From: an uncultured Paraburkholderia sp.
GTDB taxonomy: Bacteria > Pseudomonadota > Gammaproteobacteria > Burkholderiales > Burkholderiaceae
Reading direction: 5' to 3'
Assembly: GCA_940746715.1 (NCBI GenBank)
Contig: CALNWN010000007.1
Coordinates: forward strand, 186,001 to 250,000
Length of the DNA stretch: 64,000 bases
Part shown: in pieces, positions 11,059 to 19,794 of the stretch
Layout: every line of letters starts with the position of its first letter
Numbering within the stretch: position 1 is the first letter of the stretch
Notes under the pieces: model-generated
What the model was told of the DNA's origin: nothing
Database searches by the model: none
Seen by the model: only the letters and a program-made list of their open reading frames with translations
Translations under genes and position numbers: made by a program

Positions 11059-11664
11059 TGGCGGCAGCATGCGCCGTATGCACTGCGGCAAGACGATATG
11101 CAACAGAATCTGCGCGCGCGAGAACGCGAGTGAAGCGGCAGCTTCCCACTGCAGGGTTGGAATCGAGGCAACTGCGCCGCGCAATACCTCGGCGATGTTC
11201 GCACTGGCGGGGAGCGCGAGCGCCAGCGTCACCTTCAGCCAGTCCGGGAAAGGAAAGGTCTTGCCGAACACCGTGAATTCGAACGGGAACACATACGTCG
11301 TGAAATACACCAGCACCAGCCACGGCGCATTGCGGAAAGCCTGCACCCAGAGCCTCGCGATGCGGCCCGGCAGCGACTGGGCGAGTGCGCCGATTGCAAG
11401 ACCGAGCATGGAGCCGATCGCAATGGCGCCGATGCTGATCAGAACGTTCAGCGCGAACCCATGCGCGAGCGCGGGCGTCCACTCGACGAAGCGGGCAAGC
11501 GTTTCGCCTCGTGTACCGGAGTCCGGCGCGAGAGCCCAAAGCAGTCCACCGGCAACCAGCACGCCGAGCGCCGCAGCGAAGCCGGGGGCGGCTCCGCGGG
11601 CGCGCCTTCTTTCCAGGGAGCCTTGGGGAAGGGCAAAAGACGATGCGGCCGGTTCAGGCGCCAT
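11059..11664 (-). pseudogene. Polar amino-acid ABC transporter permease (second subunit), 3'-truncated
   Basis: A HisM/GlnP-like permease of about 200 residues. It shows ALNVLISIGAIAIGSMLGLA, QAFRNAPWLVLVYFTTYVFP and the EAA-loop region GAVASIPTLQWEAAASLAFS. It breaks off at CIRRMLPP at the same junction that truncates GntR; the last membrane helices are missing, and the frame continues through antisense of gntR to 10816. It overlaps the upstream permease stop by 11 bp. The transporter is therefore missing part of a subunit. Confidence 0.85.
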
Positions 11665-12397
11665 AGCCAGGAATCCATAAGCGTCGTTCGAGCCAGCGTC
11701 CTGCGCGGCTCACGAGCCACGTAAGCACACCGAAGAAAAGCAGGATCAGGATCATCAACGCGAGCACGTTGTCACGCTGTGTCCAGATCATGATGGACTG
11801 GTAGGTCATATCGCCGACGGCGATCGCCGATGCGAGCGCTGTCGCTTTCACCAGTTCGACGAAGTTATTAACGAGCGCAGGAAACGCCGTGCGAAAAGCG
11901 AGCGGCAACTCGATGCGCCAGAAGCGGGTTGCGCGGTCAAAACCTAGCGACGCAGCGCCTTCGAGTGTTTGCGCAGGCAATGCATCGAATCCCGCGCGCA
12001 GTGCCTCCGCATGAAAAGCCCCTTTATGAAGCGAGAGGACCAGCACGACCCAGAAAAACGGCTTGAACGGGTTGTCGATGTGACTCTCGCGCATCCACTG
12101 GGTGACGAGCATGTTCAGTACGAGAAACGCGCAATAGAGCTGCACCCGCGCCGGCGTGTTGCGCGTGAGCTCGATGTAGGCGCGTGCGGACGCGGCAATC
12201 CACGCGTTCCGGTGGCGTAACGCAATGAGCAGCAGGAGACCCGCGAGCGCACTGCCCACCATCGTCGCGACCACTAGCTCGATGCTCACCGCCATGCCTT
12301 GTACAAAAGGCACGCGGTCATAGGCGTCGAACAGGAATCGATAGTCGAATCCTGCATGCGCTGCCGCATCGACTAGCGGATGTAAAGAGAACGTCAT
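11654..12397 (-). CDS. Polar amino-acid ABC transporter permease (first subunit)
   Basis: A 247-aa inner-membrane permease of the HisM/GltK family. It has segments such as GMAVSIELVVATMVGSALAG, the conserved IELTRNTPARVQL block, and an EAA loop ALPAQTLEGAASLGFDRATR. The chosen start ATG 12397 lies 2 bp after the stop of the binding protein; an upstream ATG at 12430 would overlap that gene. It appears intact. Its partner permease downstream is truncated and the ATPase, encoded divergently 1.2 kb away, is frameshifted. Confidence 0.85.
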   Translation of the reverse strand: MTFSLHPLVDAAAHAGFDYRFLFDAYDRVPFVQGMAVSIELVVATMVGSALAGLLLLIALRHRNAWIAASARAYIELTRNTPARVQLYCAFLVLNMLVTQWMRESHIDNPFKPFFWVVLVLSLHKGAFHAEALRAGFDALPAQTLEGAASLGFDRATRFWRIELPLAFRTAFPALVNNFVELVKATALASAIAVGDMTYQSIMIWTQRDNVLALMILILLFFGVLTWLVSRAGRWLERRLWIPGYGA

Positions 12398-12399
12398 GT

Positions 12400-13263
12400 C
12401 TATTGCACGGTGGGCAATTGCCGATGCCACTCGGCAAGCGCTGAAGATGGTGGCGTCAGCCCGTTTCTGGCTTCTGCTTCGATGAGCCAGCCCGTGCGGT
12501 GCCAGTCGCGCACGATCGCGTCGAGCCTCGCCGCCGTGTCCTTTTCGCCTTGCCGCACCCAGATCACCGAGGGCGCTGGTTCAAGTTCCGGCTGCAGCGT
12601 GCGGTAATCGCGCCATTCGGGATCGTGCTGCTGTAACGGATAAAGCAGCGGTGCGGCGTCGTGGACGGCTGCAACGCAGCTTCCGCCGCGCAGTGCCAGC
12701 AACGATTGCGACGCACCCGGGAACGCGCGCGGCACCGCACCGTATTTCTCGACCACGGGGCGTATATAGCTGCTGCCTTGCGAGATGCAGACCGGTTTGC
12801 CGCGGAGGTCTTCCCATCTGGTAATGCCGCTCGAATTCGGCGTGATCGCCGTGCCGCCTACGCGGTAGTAAGGAGTCGGCACATGGTCGAGGATTTCGCC
12901 GCGTTGCGCGTTGTATTCCATGTTCGCTATGAGGATGTCCACCTTGCCTTGCTGCAGGAACTGAACGCGCGTCGAAGGTTGCACGGAGACGAGCTGCACT
13001 TTCGCGCCAAGACGCTTGCCGATGTCATTGGCAAGGTCGACATTCATGCCGCGGGGCTGCTGCGTTTGCGGATCCAGCGAGCCGAACGGACTACCCGCAA
13101 TCAGCACGCCAACGGCAATTTCATGGCGGGAGTTGATCTTGTCGAGCGTCTGGTCGGCGCGAGCAGGCAGCGTGAACATCGTCGCGGCGAGGGCCGCCAG
13201 CATCGAGGTGCGCAAAAAGACACCCGAGAGTTTTTTGTTATGAGCCGCTTTGCTGATTGTCAT
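12400..13263 (-). CDS. Polar amino-acid ABC transporter substrate-binding protein
   Basis: A periplasmic type II binding protein (SBP_bac_3), 287 aa from ATG 13263. The signal peptide ends FTLPARA. Mature landmarks are GSLDPQTQQPRGMNVDLAND, VQLVSVQPSTRVQFLQQGKV and DILIANMEYNAQRGEILD, the ligand-binding and hinge blocks of the family. The Arg in STRVQFLQ and the Asp in the C-lobe suggest an amino-acid ligand. Given the neighbours (cysteine-dioxygenase-like cupin, MetC-like lyase, rhodanese), cystine or a related sulfur amino acid is a reasonable guess, not demonstrated. Confidence 0.85.
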   Translation of the reverse strand: MTISKAAHNKKLSGVFLRTSMLAALAATMFTLPARADQTLDKINSRHEIAVGVLIAGSPFGSLDPQTQQPRGMNVDLANDIGKRLGAKVQLVSVQPSTRVQFLQQGKVDILIANMEYNAQRGEILDHVPTPYYRVGGTAITPNSSGITRWEDLRGKPVCISQGSSYIRPVVEKYGAVPRAFPGASQSLLALRGGSCVAAVHDAAPLLYPLQQHDPEWRDYRTLQPELEPAPSVIWVRQGEKDTAARLDAIVRDWHRTGWLIEAEARNGLTPPSSALAEWHRQLPTVQ

Positions 13264-13632
13264 GAGCGATCGGATAAATGAGGACTGTAGCGATGCGGCG
13301 AAGCGCGTGAAGACGCGCAAGCCGGACGGCATACCCTATGCCAAACCCGCGGCACGACAAACCAAATGAATCTGCTAAGCAAAGCACTCAGACGCTAAAG
13401 CGTGCCCGTACACGCGGTTACGCGGTTCTCGTGCATATAGCAGATCGCCGAATAAGGTTCCGTCGATTCGTTGGTTAGTGAATGACCTCCGCGTTCCTAG
13501 AATGACCGTTTGCTGCATGCCCTCGCGGCGTAACAGGCACGTAACAGGCAGCTTCGCATTGACGACAGGACAGCGGATGGCAGAACTCATTGTTTCGGAT
13601 CGGGTGGCATCTACACCTGAAGTGGAGGCGGC
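13264..13632. other. Divergent intergenic region between the amino-acid SBP and the ATPase
   Basis: No coding sequence is supported here. It must hold the promoters of the divergent transporter halves. A GGAGG Shine-Dalgarno (13623-13627) precedes the ATPase ATG at 13633. I see no convincing riboswitch, terminator or strong operator dyad. Confidence 0.5.
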
Positions 13633-14515
13633 ATGAACCGCATGGCTATCGACGAGCAGGCTGCGCTCGTGAACGTCCGCGCTACCGGCCACGCATTGCT
13701 GTCCTTGCGCGACGTACATCTGCAGTATGGCAATACAGCTGTGCTCAACGGCATCGACCTATCCGTGCGGCGGGGGCAGGCCATTTCGATCATCGGCCCG
13801 TCAGGGTCGGGCAAATCGACCATCCTGCGGTGCATCAATGGACTTGTGTCGCCGCAACGCGGGGAGATTCATGTCGACGGCATCGACGTGCGCGCGCAAA
13901 CGACCGACGCCCAGCGCATTGCATTGCGCAAGCGGATCGGCTTCGTGTTTCAGCAGTACAACCTGTTTCCGCATCTGAGCGTGCTGGACAATCTGACCAT
14001 CGCGCCAATGCGCGTACTCGGTCGCAGCAGGGCGGAGGCCGAAAGTGACGCACATGCGCTGCTCGCCAAGGTGAAGCTCGGCGACAAGGCGAAGGCTTAT
14101 CCCGGCGCGTTATCGGGCGGCCAGCAGCAGCGTGTGGCAATTGCCCGCACGCTCGCCATGCGGCCGGACCTGATCCTGTTCGATGAAGTGACGTCGGCGC
14201 TCGATCCCGAAACCGTCGGCGAAGTACTGAATGTAATCGGCGAACTGGCCGCCGAGGGCCAGACGTGGCGTACTGGTCACGCACGAAATGCGTTTTGCCG
14301 AAGATATCAGCGACGAAGTGTTTTTTACGGAAGGCGGCGTGATCGTCGAGCACGGCAGTGCGCGGCAAGTCTTCCATGATCCCGTTCACGAACGAGGCTT
14401 TTCCTGCAGCATGGCCGGGGCGAATACGGCACGGGCCGCGTGCGGCGACGCGAGCAGCATGACACGTCCACCTTACACGACATCTCAATCTGACGATCAT
14501 GAGCACAATCACTAA
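13633..14515 (+). pseudogene. Polar amino-acid ABC transporter ATPase, frameshifted
   Basis: A GlnQ/HisP-like ATPase with Walker A GPSGSGKSTILRCING, Q-loop FVFQQYNLFPHLSVLDN, signature LSGGQQQRVAIARTLA and Walker B LILFDEVTSALDPE in frame 1. Near 14262 the frame breaks after AAEGQ and resumes in another frame as VLVTHEMRFAEDISDEVFF, the H-loop and C-terminal region. The C-terminal tail after HERGF looks shifted again, so the natural stop is unclear; the open frame ends at 14515 inside the next gene. Without the switch His in frame the protein would be inactive. Confidence 0.83.
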
Positions 14516-15131
14516 CGAATCCGCTACTGACCTGACGGCACAACGCAAGACAGCCGTACAGACGCTGCTTGCCGATGCAAGCGCGATCATCGCGGAAAAG
14601 GGCGTCACGCGGGAAGCGCTCGCCGCAATCAGCGCACGTCTGCTCGAACTTGCCACGCATCGCGCGTTGTTCGATTCCGCGGACTTCCCGCCGCCGCAAG
14701 CAGGCAGCGGCGATACATCGACGCGTTACCGGCTCAATCTAGGTGAAGAGGGTTTCTCGCTCTATCTGAACTCGCTGCTGCCCGGCAAGACGACGATTCC
14801 GCACAACCACGATACCTGGGCGGTGATCGCGACGATCGACGGTGCCGAGTTGAATCGCGTCTACCGTCGCACCGACGACGGTCGTGACCCGGAGCGCGCG
14901 AAGCTCGAGCTGTTGCAGGAAGTCGTCGTGCGGCCCAGCGTGCCAATCGCATTCCTTCCCGACGATATTCACAGCATTCACGTGGGCGGCGCAGAACCGA
15001 CGCTGCATTTTCATCTTTATGGACGGCCGCTGGAAACATTGACCGGGCGTCTCGGCTTCGAGACCGACACCGGGCTCATCGTGCGTTACAACGCGACGCA
15101 TATGCAACGCGCGACGCAGGCAGTCGGCTGA
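14499..15131 (+). CDS. Cysteine dioxygenase-like cupin protein
   Basis: A 210-aa cupin of the cysteine/3-mercaptopropionate dioxygenase superfamily (non-heme iron). The metal-binding cupin motif 1 reads LPGKTTIPHNHDTWAVIATI with two His, and the C-terminal cupin motif reads DDIHSIHVGGAEPTLHFHLYG, giving the three-His set expected for thiol dioxygenases. It appears intact, and its TGA overlaps the ATG of the PLP enzyme downstream (TGATG). Oxidation of cysteine or a small thiol to the sulfinate is the family reaction; the exact substrate is not determined by sequence. Confidence 0.82.
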   Translation: MSTITNESATDLTAQRKTAVQTLLADASAIIAEKGVTREALAAISARLLELATHRALFDSADFPPPQAGSGDTSTRYRLNLGEEGFSLYLNSLLPGKTTIPHNHDTWAVIATIDGAELNRVYRRTDDGRDPERAKLELLQEVVVRPSVPIAFLPDDIHSIHVGGAEPTLHFHLYGRPLETLTGRLGFETDTGLIVRYNATHMQRATQAVG

Positions 15132-16316
15132 TGGCAGCACCTGACGATCATCTGCTGACGTCGTGCACGCAGGCTCGCCGCCCTTCGACAATGGAGCGGC
15201 GCCCGTCAACGTGCCCGTTGTACGTACCAGCACAGTGCGCTTCGCAAGCCACGCCGACCGCGTCGAGCTTAATCGCCGACGTGAAGCGGGCGAGCCCGTC
15301 GGCACATACGGACGGCACGGCATGGCGACGCATCGTGCGCTCGAAGCGGCGATTGCCGCACTCGAAGGTGCGAACACGGTGCTGCTTGCGCCTTCCAGTC
15401 TTTCAGCGGTATCGCTGGTGTTTATCGCGCTGCTGTCGCCGGGCGATCATGTGCTGGTGCAGGACAGCGTCTACGGACCGGTGCGCGAGCGTGTCGAGCC
15501 GTTGCTCACGAGGCTCGGCGTATCCGTCGACTATTTCAGCGCCGGCGGCGGCCCGCCGACTGCAAGCGTCACACCGCAAACACGGCTCATTTATGTGGAG
15601 TCGCCGTCGTCGTTCCTGTACGAGGTGATCGACCTTCCCGCGCTCTCGGCGTTCGCTCGCGAGCGTCGCATCCTGCTGGCAGCCGACAACACGTGGGGCG
15701 CCGGGTTGCTGTATCGCCCACTGGCACTCGGCGCGGACATCTCGGTGCAGGCTGTCACCAAATATCTGGGCGGCCATTCCGATCTGTTGCAAGGGGCCGT
15801 ATCGGCGTCGGATCCAGCCATCGCCAGCAGGCTGCGGGACGCGCACGAGGCGCTCGGCCTGAGTGTAAGCGCCGATGACGCCTATCTGGCGCTGCGCGGT
15901 ATACGCACTCTTGCCGTGCGGCTCGCCCAGCATGGCCGGAACGCATTGGAAGTCGCGCGGTATTTGCAGACCGAGCGCAATGCAGTCGCGCGGGTGTTTC
16001 ATCCCGCCTTACCGGACGACCCGGCTTACCCGCTATGGCAGCGAGACTTTACAGGCGCCAATGGACTGGTTTCGATTGCGCTGCGTCATGCGGAGCAGGC
16101 AAGCGCGCACGCATTCGTCGATGCCTTGCGTCTTTTCGGCAACGGCGCGTCGTGGGGCGGCTACGAGAGCCTCGCAATGGTCGCGCCGCCGTCCCGCATA
16201 CGCGAACACAGCTACTGCGCAGGGATGAGCCCGTGGTGCGGCTCCACATCGGCCTCGAAGATCCTGCTGATCTGAGCGCCGACTTGAAGCAGGCCTTTCG
16301 CCGCGCGCTTCAGTAG
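15131..16316 (+). pseudogene. Cystathionine beta-lyase-like PLP enzyme (Cys/Met metabolism), frameshifted
   Basis: A PLP-dependent gamma-family lyase. It has the substrate-side motif THRALEAAIAALEG and the PLP lysine in SVQAVTKYLGGHSDLLQG, with ADNTWGAGLLYRPLALGADI just before it. ATG 15131 is coupled to the cupin stop, but its frame breaks near 15165; the body could start at GTG 15163 (VHAGSPPFDNGAAPVNVP), losing only a few residues. A second frameshift near 16205 displaces the C-terminus, which continues in another frame as VVRLHIGLEDPADLSADLKQ to TAG 16314. The present frame would end at 16275 with about 14 scrambled residues plus loss of the conserved RLHIGLED segment. Confidence 0.83.
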
Positions 16317-16355
16317 GCAGCGTGCTTCCTCCATTTCTTTGCTGATTACACGCGA

Positions 16356-17377
16356 ATGACAGACATTGTCCCGACGATTCCCGCCACGACGCTGCGCACA
16401 TGGTTGAACGACAAAGAGGAGATCGCGCTCTTCGACGTGCGTGAAGCCGGCGAATTCGGGGAATGCCATCCGTTTTTTGCGGTTCCGCTGCCGTATAGCC
16501 GGCTCGAGCTCGACGTCGGCAGGCTCGCGCCGCCGCGACGTGCGGGTCGTTGTGCTCGACGGCGGCGCGAACAACGACGCGGTTGCGCACCGCGCCGCGA
16601 AGCGTCTGCGTGCGCTCGGCTATCGCCGGGTGTCGGTTCTGCAGCGCGGAGCGCGCGGGTGGGCAGAGGCGGGCTACACGCTGTTTAAAGGCGTGAACGT
16701 GCCCTCCAAAACCTTCGGCGAGCTCGTGGAGCATGCACTCGGGACGCCCCATCTCACGGCAGGCGAACTTGCGCAGTGGCAGGCGGAAGGCGCGCCGTAT
16801 GTGCTGCTGGACGGACGCACTGTCGAAGAGCACAGGAAGATGACCATTCCCGGGGCGATCAGTTGCCCGAATGGCGAATTGCCTTTGCGAATCGGCGCGC
16901 TCGCTGCCGACCCGGACACGCCCATCGTGATCCATTGCGCGGGCCGCACGCGCAGCATCATCGGCGCACAATTGCTGCGCAGCCTCTGCGTGCCCAACCG
17001 CATTCTGGCGCTGGAAAACGGCACCCAAGGCTGGGCACTGGCCGGCCTGAGCCTCGAACATGGCAGCACGCGACGCTATCCGGATACCGTCGACAAAGGC
17101 GCCCTCACCGATGCACAGGATCGCGCGGCTGACCTCGCGCAGCGTTTCGAATTGCCGTCGCTCGATGCGAGCACCGCGCAGGCCTGGCTCGATGCGCCGG
17201 ACCGCACCACCTATCTTCGTACACGATCGCCATGAGGGCAATCTGGATGCGGCGCGCGCCTATCTTTCTTGGGAAACGGGCTTGATTGACCAATGTGCAG
17301 CTGACGAGCTTCAGTCATTCCGGATTGCTAAGCAACGGCGCGTGACCGACACGCTTTCCGAGCTGAGCCCTTCATGA
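16356..17377 (+). pseudogene. Multi-domain rhodanese sulfurtransferase, frameshifted and internally deleted
   Basis: Tandem rhodanese domains. Domain 1 starts PATTLRTWLNDKEEIALFDV in one frame and shifts near 16535 to RVVVLDGGANNDAVAHRAAK. A second domain contains LLDGRTVEEHRKMTIPGAIS and PIVIHCAGRTRSIIGAQLLR, where Cys in HCAGRTRS is the catalytic persulfide-forming residue. A third begins LDASTAQAWLDAPDRTTYL and breaks off at about 17217. A different frame then reads HEGNLDAARAYLSWETGLID to a stop at 17377, plausibly the original C-terminal tail after an internal deletion. It follows the cysteine-oxidation genes and would handle sulfane sulfur. Confidence 0.75.
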
Positions 17378-17810
17378 TCTTTCGAAGCAGTCGAAGTGAC
17401 TGCCGCCCAATCGCGCGCAGTTCCTGCAGCAAGGCAAGGTCGATGCGTTGATCGATCCCCAGTCCGGGCTCCAATCGTGTGATCCATGACCGCTCGACGG
17501 GGGCGCGGACGGCTGCTTCCGGCTCTATCATTTGTCGCCGTCCATGTTCTGCCCCTTGTTCCCACTGGAGCAAATAGCGGACCTGACCACGGGCGGTCAG
17601 CACCTTGGAGCTCACGCGGGCTCGGCAGACATCTTCCAGTCACTATCAGCCCTGATGACGCTCACCCGGGACAAACCATAGCAGTGTGCACGCGCTCATT
17701 GACTAGCATTCTCTTAGGCAACGAACGATCCGTTGCTGTAGCCGCAGAGACGCTCGCAAGCGTCTACGCGCAGTGCGCGTGCATTCGTCCAGTGAGGCAG
17801 GAGACATCCG
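17378..17810. other. Non-coding or degenerate sequence, nothing recognised
   Basis: Short open frames exist on both strands, but none resembles a family I know. The stretch separates the rhodanese remnant from the lipoprotein gene and probably contains the lipoprotein promoter at its 3' end. It may hold unrecognisable gene debris. Confidence 0.4.
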
Positions 17811-19070
17811 ATGAACAAGTCGACATGGTTGAGGGCTGTCACGGGCTGCGCCTTGATTGCACTGGCCGGGTGCGGAGGCAGCGGAAGTAGCATCGAACAA
17901 ACGGGACCGCGCCTCGTGGCCGACATCGCGGTACCGAATGTCAAAGCGGGCGTCAATTTTTCATTCGACATCGGTGCCACGTTGGGCAGCCGGTACTTTT
18001 TCACCGATCGCAACAACGCAGCGTTGGACATGATCGACATCCCCACGAAGAGCTTTGTCAAGGCCATTCAGGGAAGCGGCGCGCTTGCATTCGCAGGACT
18101 TGGGCCGGGGCCGAGTTCGACGGCGGGGCCAGATGGCGCGACGCCGGTAGGGAACCTCATTTACGTTGGCGACGTGAACTCCGTGAAGATCGTCGATCCT
18201 GCAGCAGGCGCTGTGGTCACCAGCATCCCGGTCAGCACCACCGGCGTACGTGCGGACGAAGGTTGTCTCGATGCAACGCACGGCATTTTCATGATATCGA
18301 GCCCCGAAGAGCCCACGCCGTTCGCCACCTTCATCGACACCAACACGCGCACTGTCGTCGCAAAAGTCTCCTTTACCGACACCGCCGGCAAACCGACCGC
18401 GGGTCTCGAGGCGTGCGTCTATGACGCGGCGAACGACAACTTCTATGTGAATGTCGACGGAAGCACTGCGAATCCGCACGGCGAACTGGTGAAACTCCCG
18501 GGCGCAGCCATCCGCGCAATCCCTGTGGGGACGACCCAGAACTATACGGCGCTGGCCGGCGTAGGCATGTACCCGGAAGGCAACTGCGACCCTACCGGGC
18601 TCGCGTTGGGGCCGGGCACCGATATCGCCGTGGGCTGCCGCGAGGCAACCACGGGCGCGCCGCTATTGATGCAGATATTCAACCGTACGAACGGAGCACT
18701 GGTTGCGTCGCTTAACGCCGGCGGCGGAGACCAACTTGAGTACGATGCAGCGACGAACCGGTACTACAACGCGGCGAGCCGGTGGACCGCATCAGGCAAC
18801 GCTTCGACGAACGGGGCGTGCAGCACTGCGTCGCCTTGCACACCCGTGCTGACTATCGTCGACGCCGGCTCACGCAGTGTAGTGACGAGGTTGAACACGG
18901 GCAACAATGCCCATTCGGTCGCGGTGGATCCGTCAACCGGGCTCATATTCGTTCCTTATTCGTCAGCTACCGCGCCGGTGGGCTGCGCTAACTGCGCGGC
19001 AAACGGGTTTGTCAACGGCGGTGTGTCAGTCTTGCTGCCCGCTAGCCAAAGGGCAAGAAGGGGCAGGTGA
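17811..19070 (+). CDS. Lipoprotein with YncE-like beta-propeller
   Basis: A 419-aa exported lipoprotein. The N-terminal signal ends in the lipobox LAGCGGSG, so it should be lipidated at Cys23. Repeated blade-like segments follow: FSFDIGATLGSRYFFTDRNN, NLIYVGDVNSVKIVDPAAGA, TFIDTNTRTVVAKVSF, LTIVDAGSRSVVTRLNTGNN, HSVAVDPSTGLIFVPYSS. This is the pattern of YncE/NHL/cytochrome-d1-like seven-bladed propellers without haem motifs. It appears intact and stands alone. Function is unknown; family members bind DNA, ligands or partner proteins in the envelope. Confidence 0.78.
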   Translation: MNKSTWLRAVTGCALIALAGCGGSGSSIEQTGPRLVADIAVPNVKAGVNFSFDIGATLGSRYFFTDRNNAALDMIDIPTKSFVKAIQGSGALAFAGLGPGPSSTAGPDGATPVGNLIYVGDVNSVKIVDPAAGAVVTSIPVSTTGVRADEGCLDATHGIFMISSPEEPTPFATFIDTNTRTVVAKVSFTDTAGKPTAGLEACVYDAANDNFYVNVDGSTANPHGELVKLPGAAIRAIPVGTTQNYTALAGVGMYPEGNCDPTGLALGPGTDIAVGCREATTGAPLLMQIFNRTNGALVASLNAGGGDQLEYDAATNRYYNAASRWTASGNASTNGACSTASPCTPVLTIVDAGSRSVVTRLNTGNNAHSVAVDPSTGLIFVPYSSATAPVGCANCAANGFVNGGVSVLLPASQRARRGR

Positions 19071-19760
19071 TAGGCAGGCATGTGGGGCACCTGTAATAGG
19101 CGGCGGGGCCGCAGCAGGCAGTTTGTCTATATGTCGTCCGTTAGTCGGGCGCCTGCTGACGCCTTGTTGAAAGGACGTGGACAGGAAGTCGAACCTTGTG
19201 GCTCGCCATATGGTGACGTCACTACGATGTATTCGTCGTCGCCCGCCCTCGGCGACGACCATGCGGCCGAGCGCACGATAGATAGTCCCAGGCCCGGAGC
19301 AATTCGCTCGCTTCCGAGCGCGCGGTGGAACGCGTCAAGTATCAGGCCGTCACTCGGCGGCTGGGATATCACCCGCAACGCCTATCAATCTAATTGATAA
19401 GCAGTCCTATGATTGCCTCGTGATGGGCGATCCATTCATATTGGCGCACCAAGATTTGGAAAGTTTGCGGTAGAAACTTTGCCGCCACCTGGCTGTTGCC
19501 CAGCGTGGGTTGGTGTGTTGGTGTCGCCGCGATGTTTCGATGCCGAGACATCGCGTTCTCGCAAGGACCACGCCGGCCACCGTCCGCGGACTTCCAGACT
19601 ACGCTTGCAAGCGTCTACGAGCCGGAAATCGTGGGCTAGCCACTATCAGACGCATGTCAGTGAGCATTCGCCATATCCTTTGCTCGATGCCATGTGAGGC
19701 ACTGGCGACAGCCCTTTGTAATGCTAGCGACTCTCAAGCTTCATCGCCCGCTTTTAAGGT
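19071..19760. other. 690-bp region without a supported gene; contains a 12-bp-stem hairpin
   Basis: No convincing coding sequence. At 19528-19555 a hairpin with a 12-bp stem (CGCGATGTTTCG and CGAGACATCGCG, one G-T wobble) encloses the loop ATGC. No U-tract follows on either strand, so it is not a standard terminator; it may be a REP-like element or decayed debris. Confidence 0.5.
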
Positions 19761-19784
19761 CTTACCGTTGTAACCAACGGTAAG
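19761..19784 (+). promoter_or_regulatory. Hairpin overlapping the Shine-Dalgarno of the AcpA-like gene
   Basis: CTTACCGTTG and CAACGGTAAG form a perfect 10-bp stem around the loop TAAC. The right arm ends in TAAG, the first half of the Shine-Dalgarno AAGGAG (19782-19787), 7 bases before ATG 19795. Folding would partly bury the ribosome-binding site, as in RNA thermometers or attenuator-type leaders. Alternatively it may be a DNA-level operator. Confidence 0.6.
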
Positions 19785-19794
19785 GAGACGGGTA

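Noticed and set aside
17328..17615. Minus-strand open frame of 95 codons with a chromodomain-like phrase (RYLLQWEQ)
   Set aside because: The similarity is a few residues only, there is no Shine-Dalgarno or conserved context, and other frames are equally open in this GC-rich DNA.
19413..19773. Plus-strand ORFs in the gap before the AcpA-like gene
   Set aside because: They have composition of random GC-rich sequence, no recognisable motif and no ribosome-binding site.
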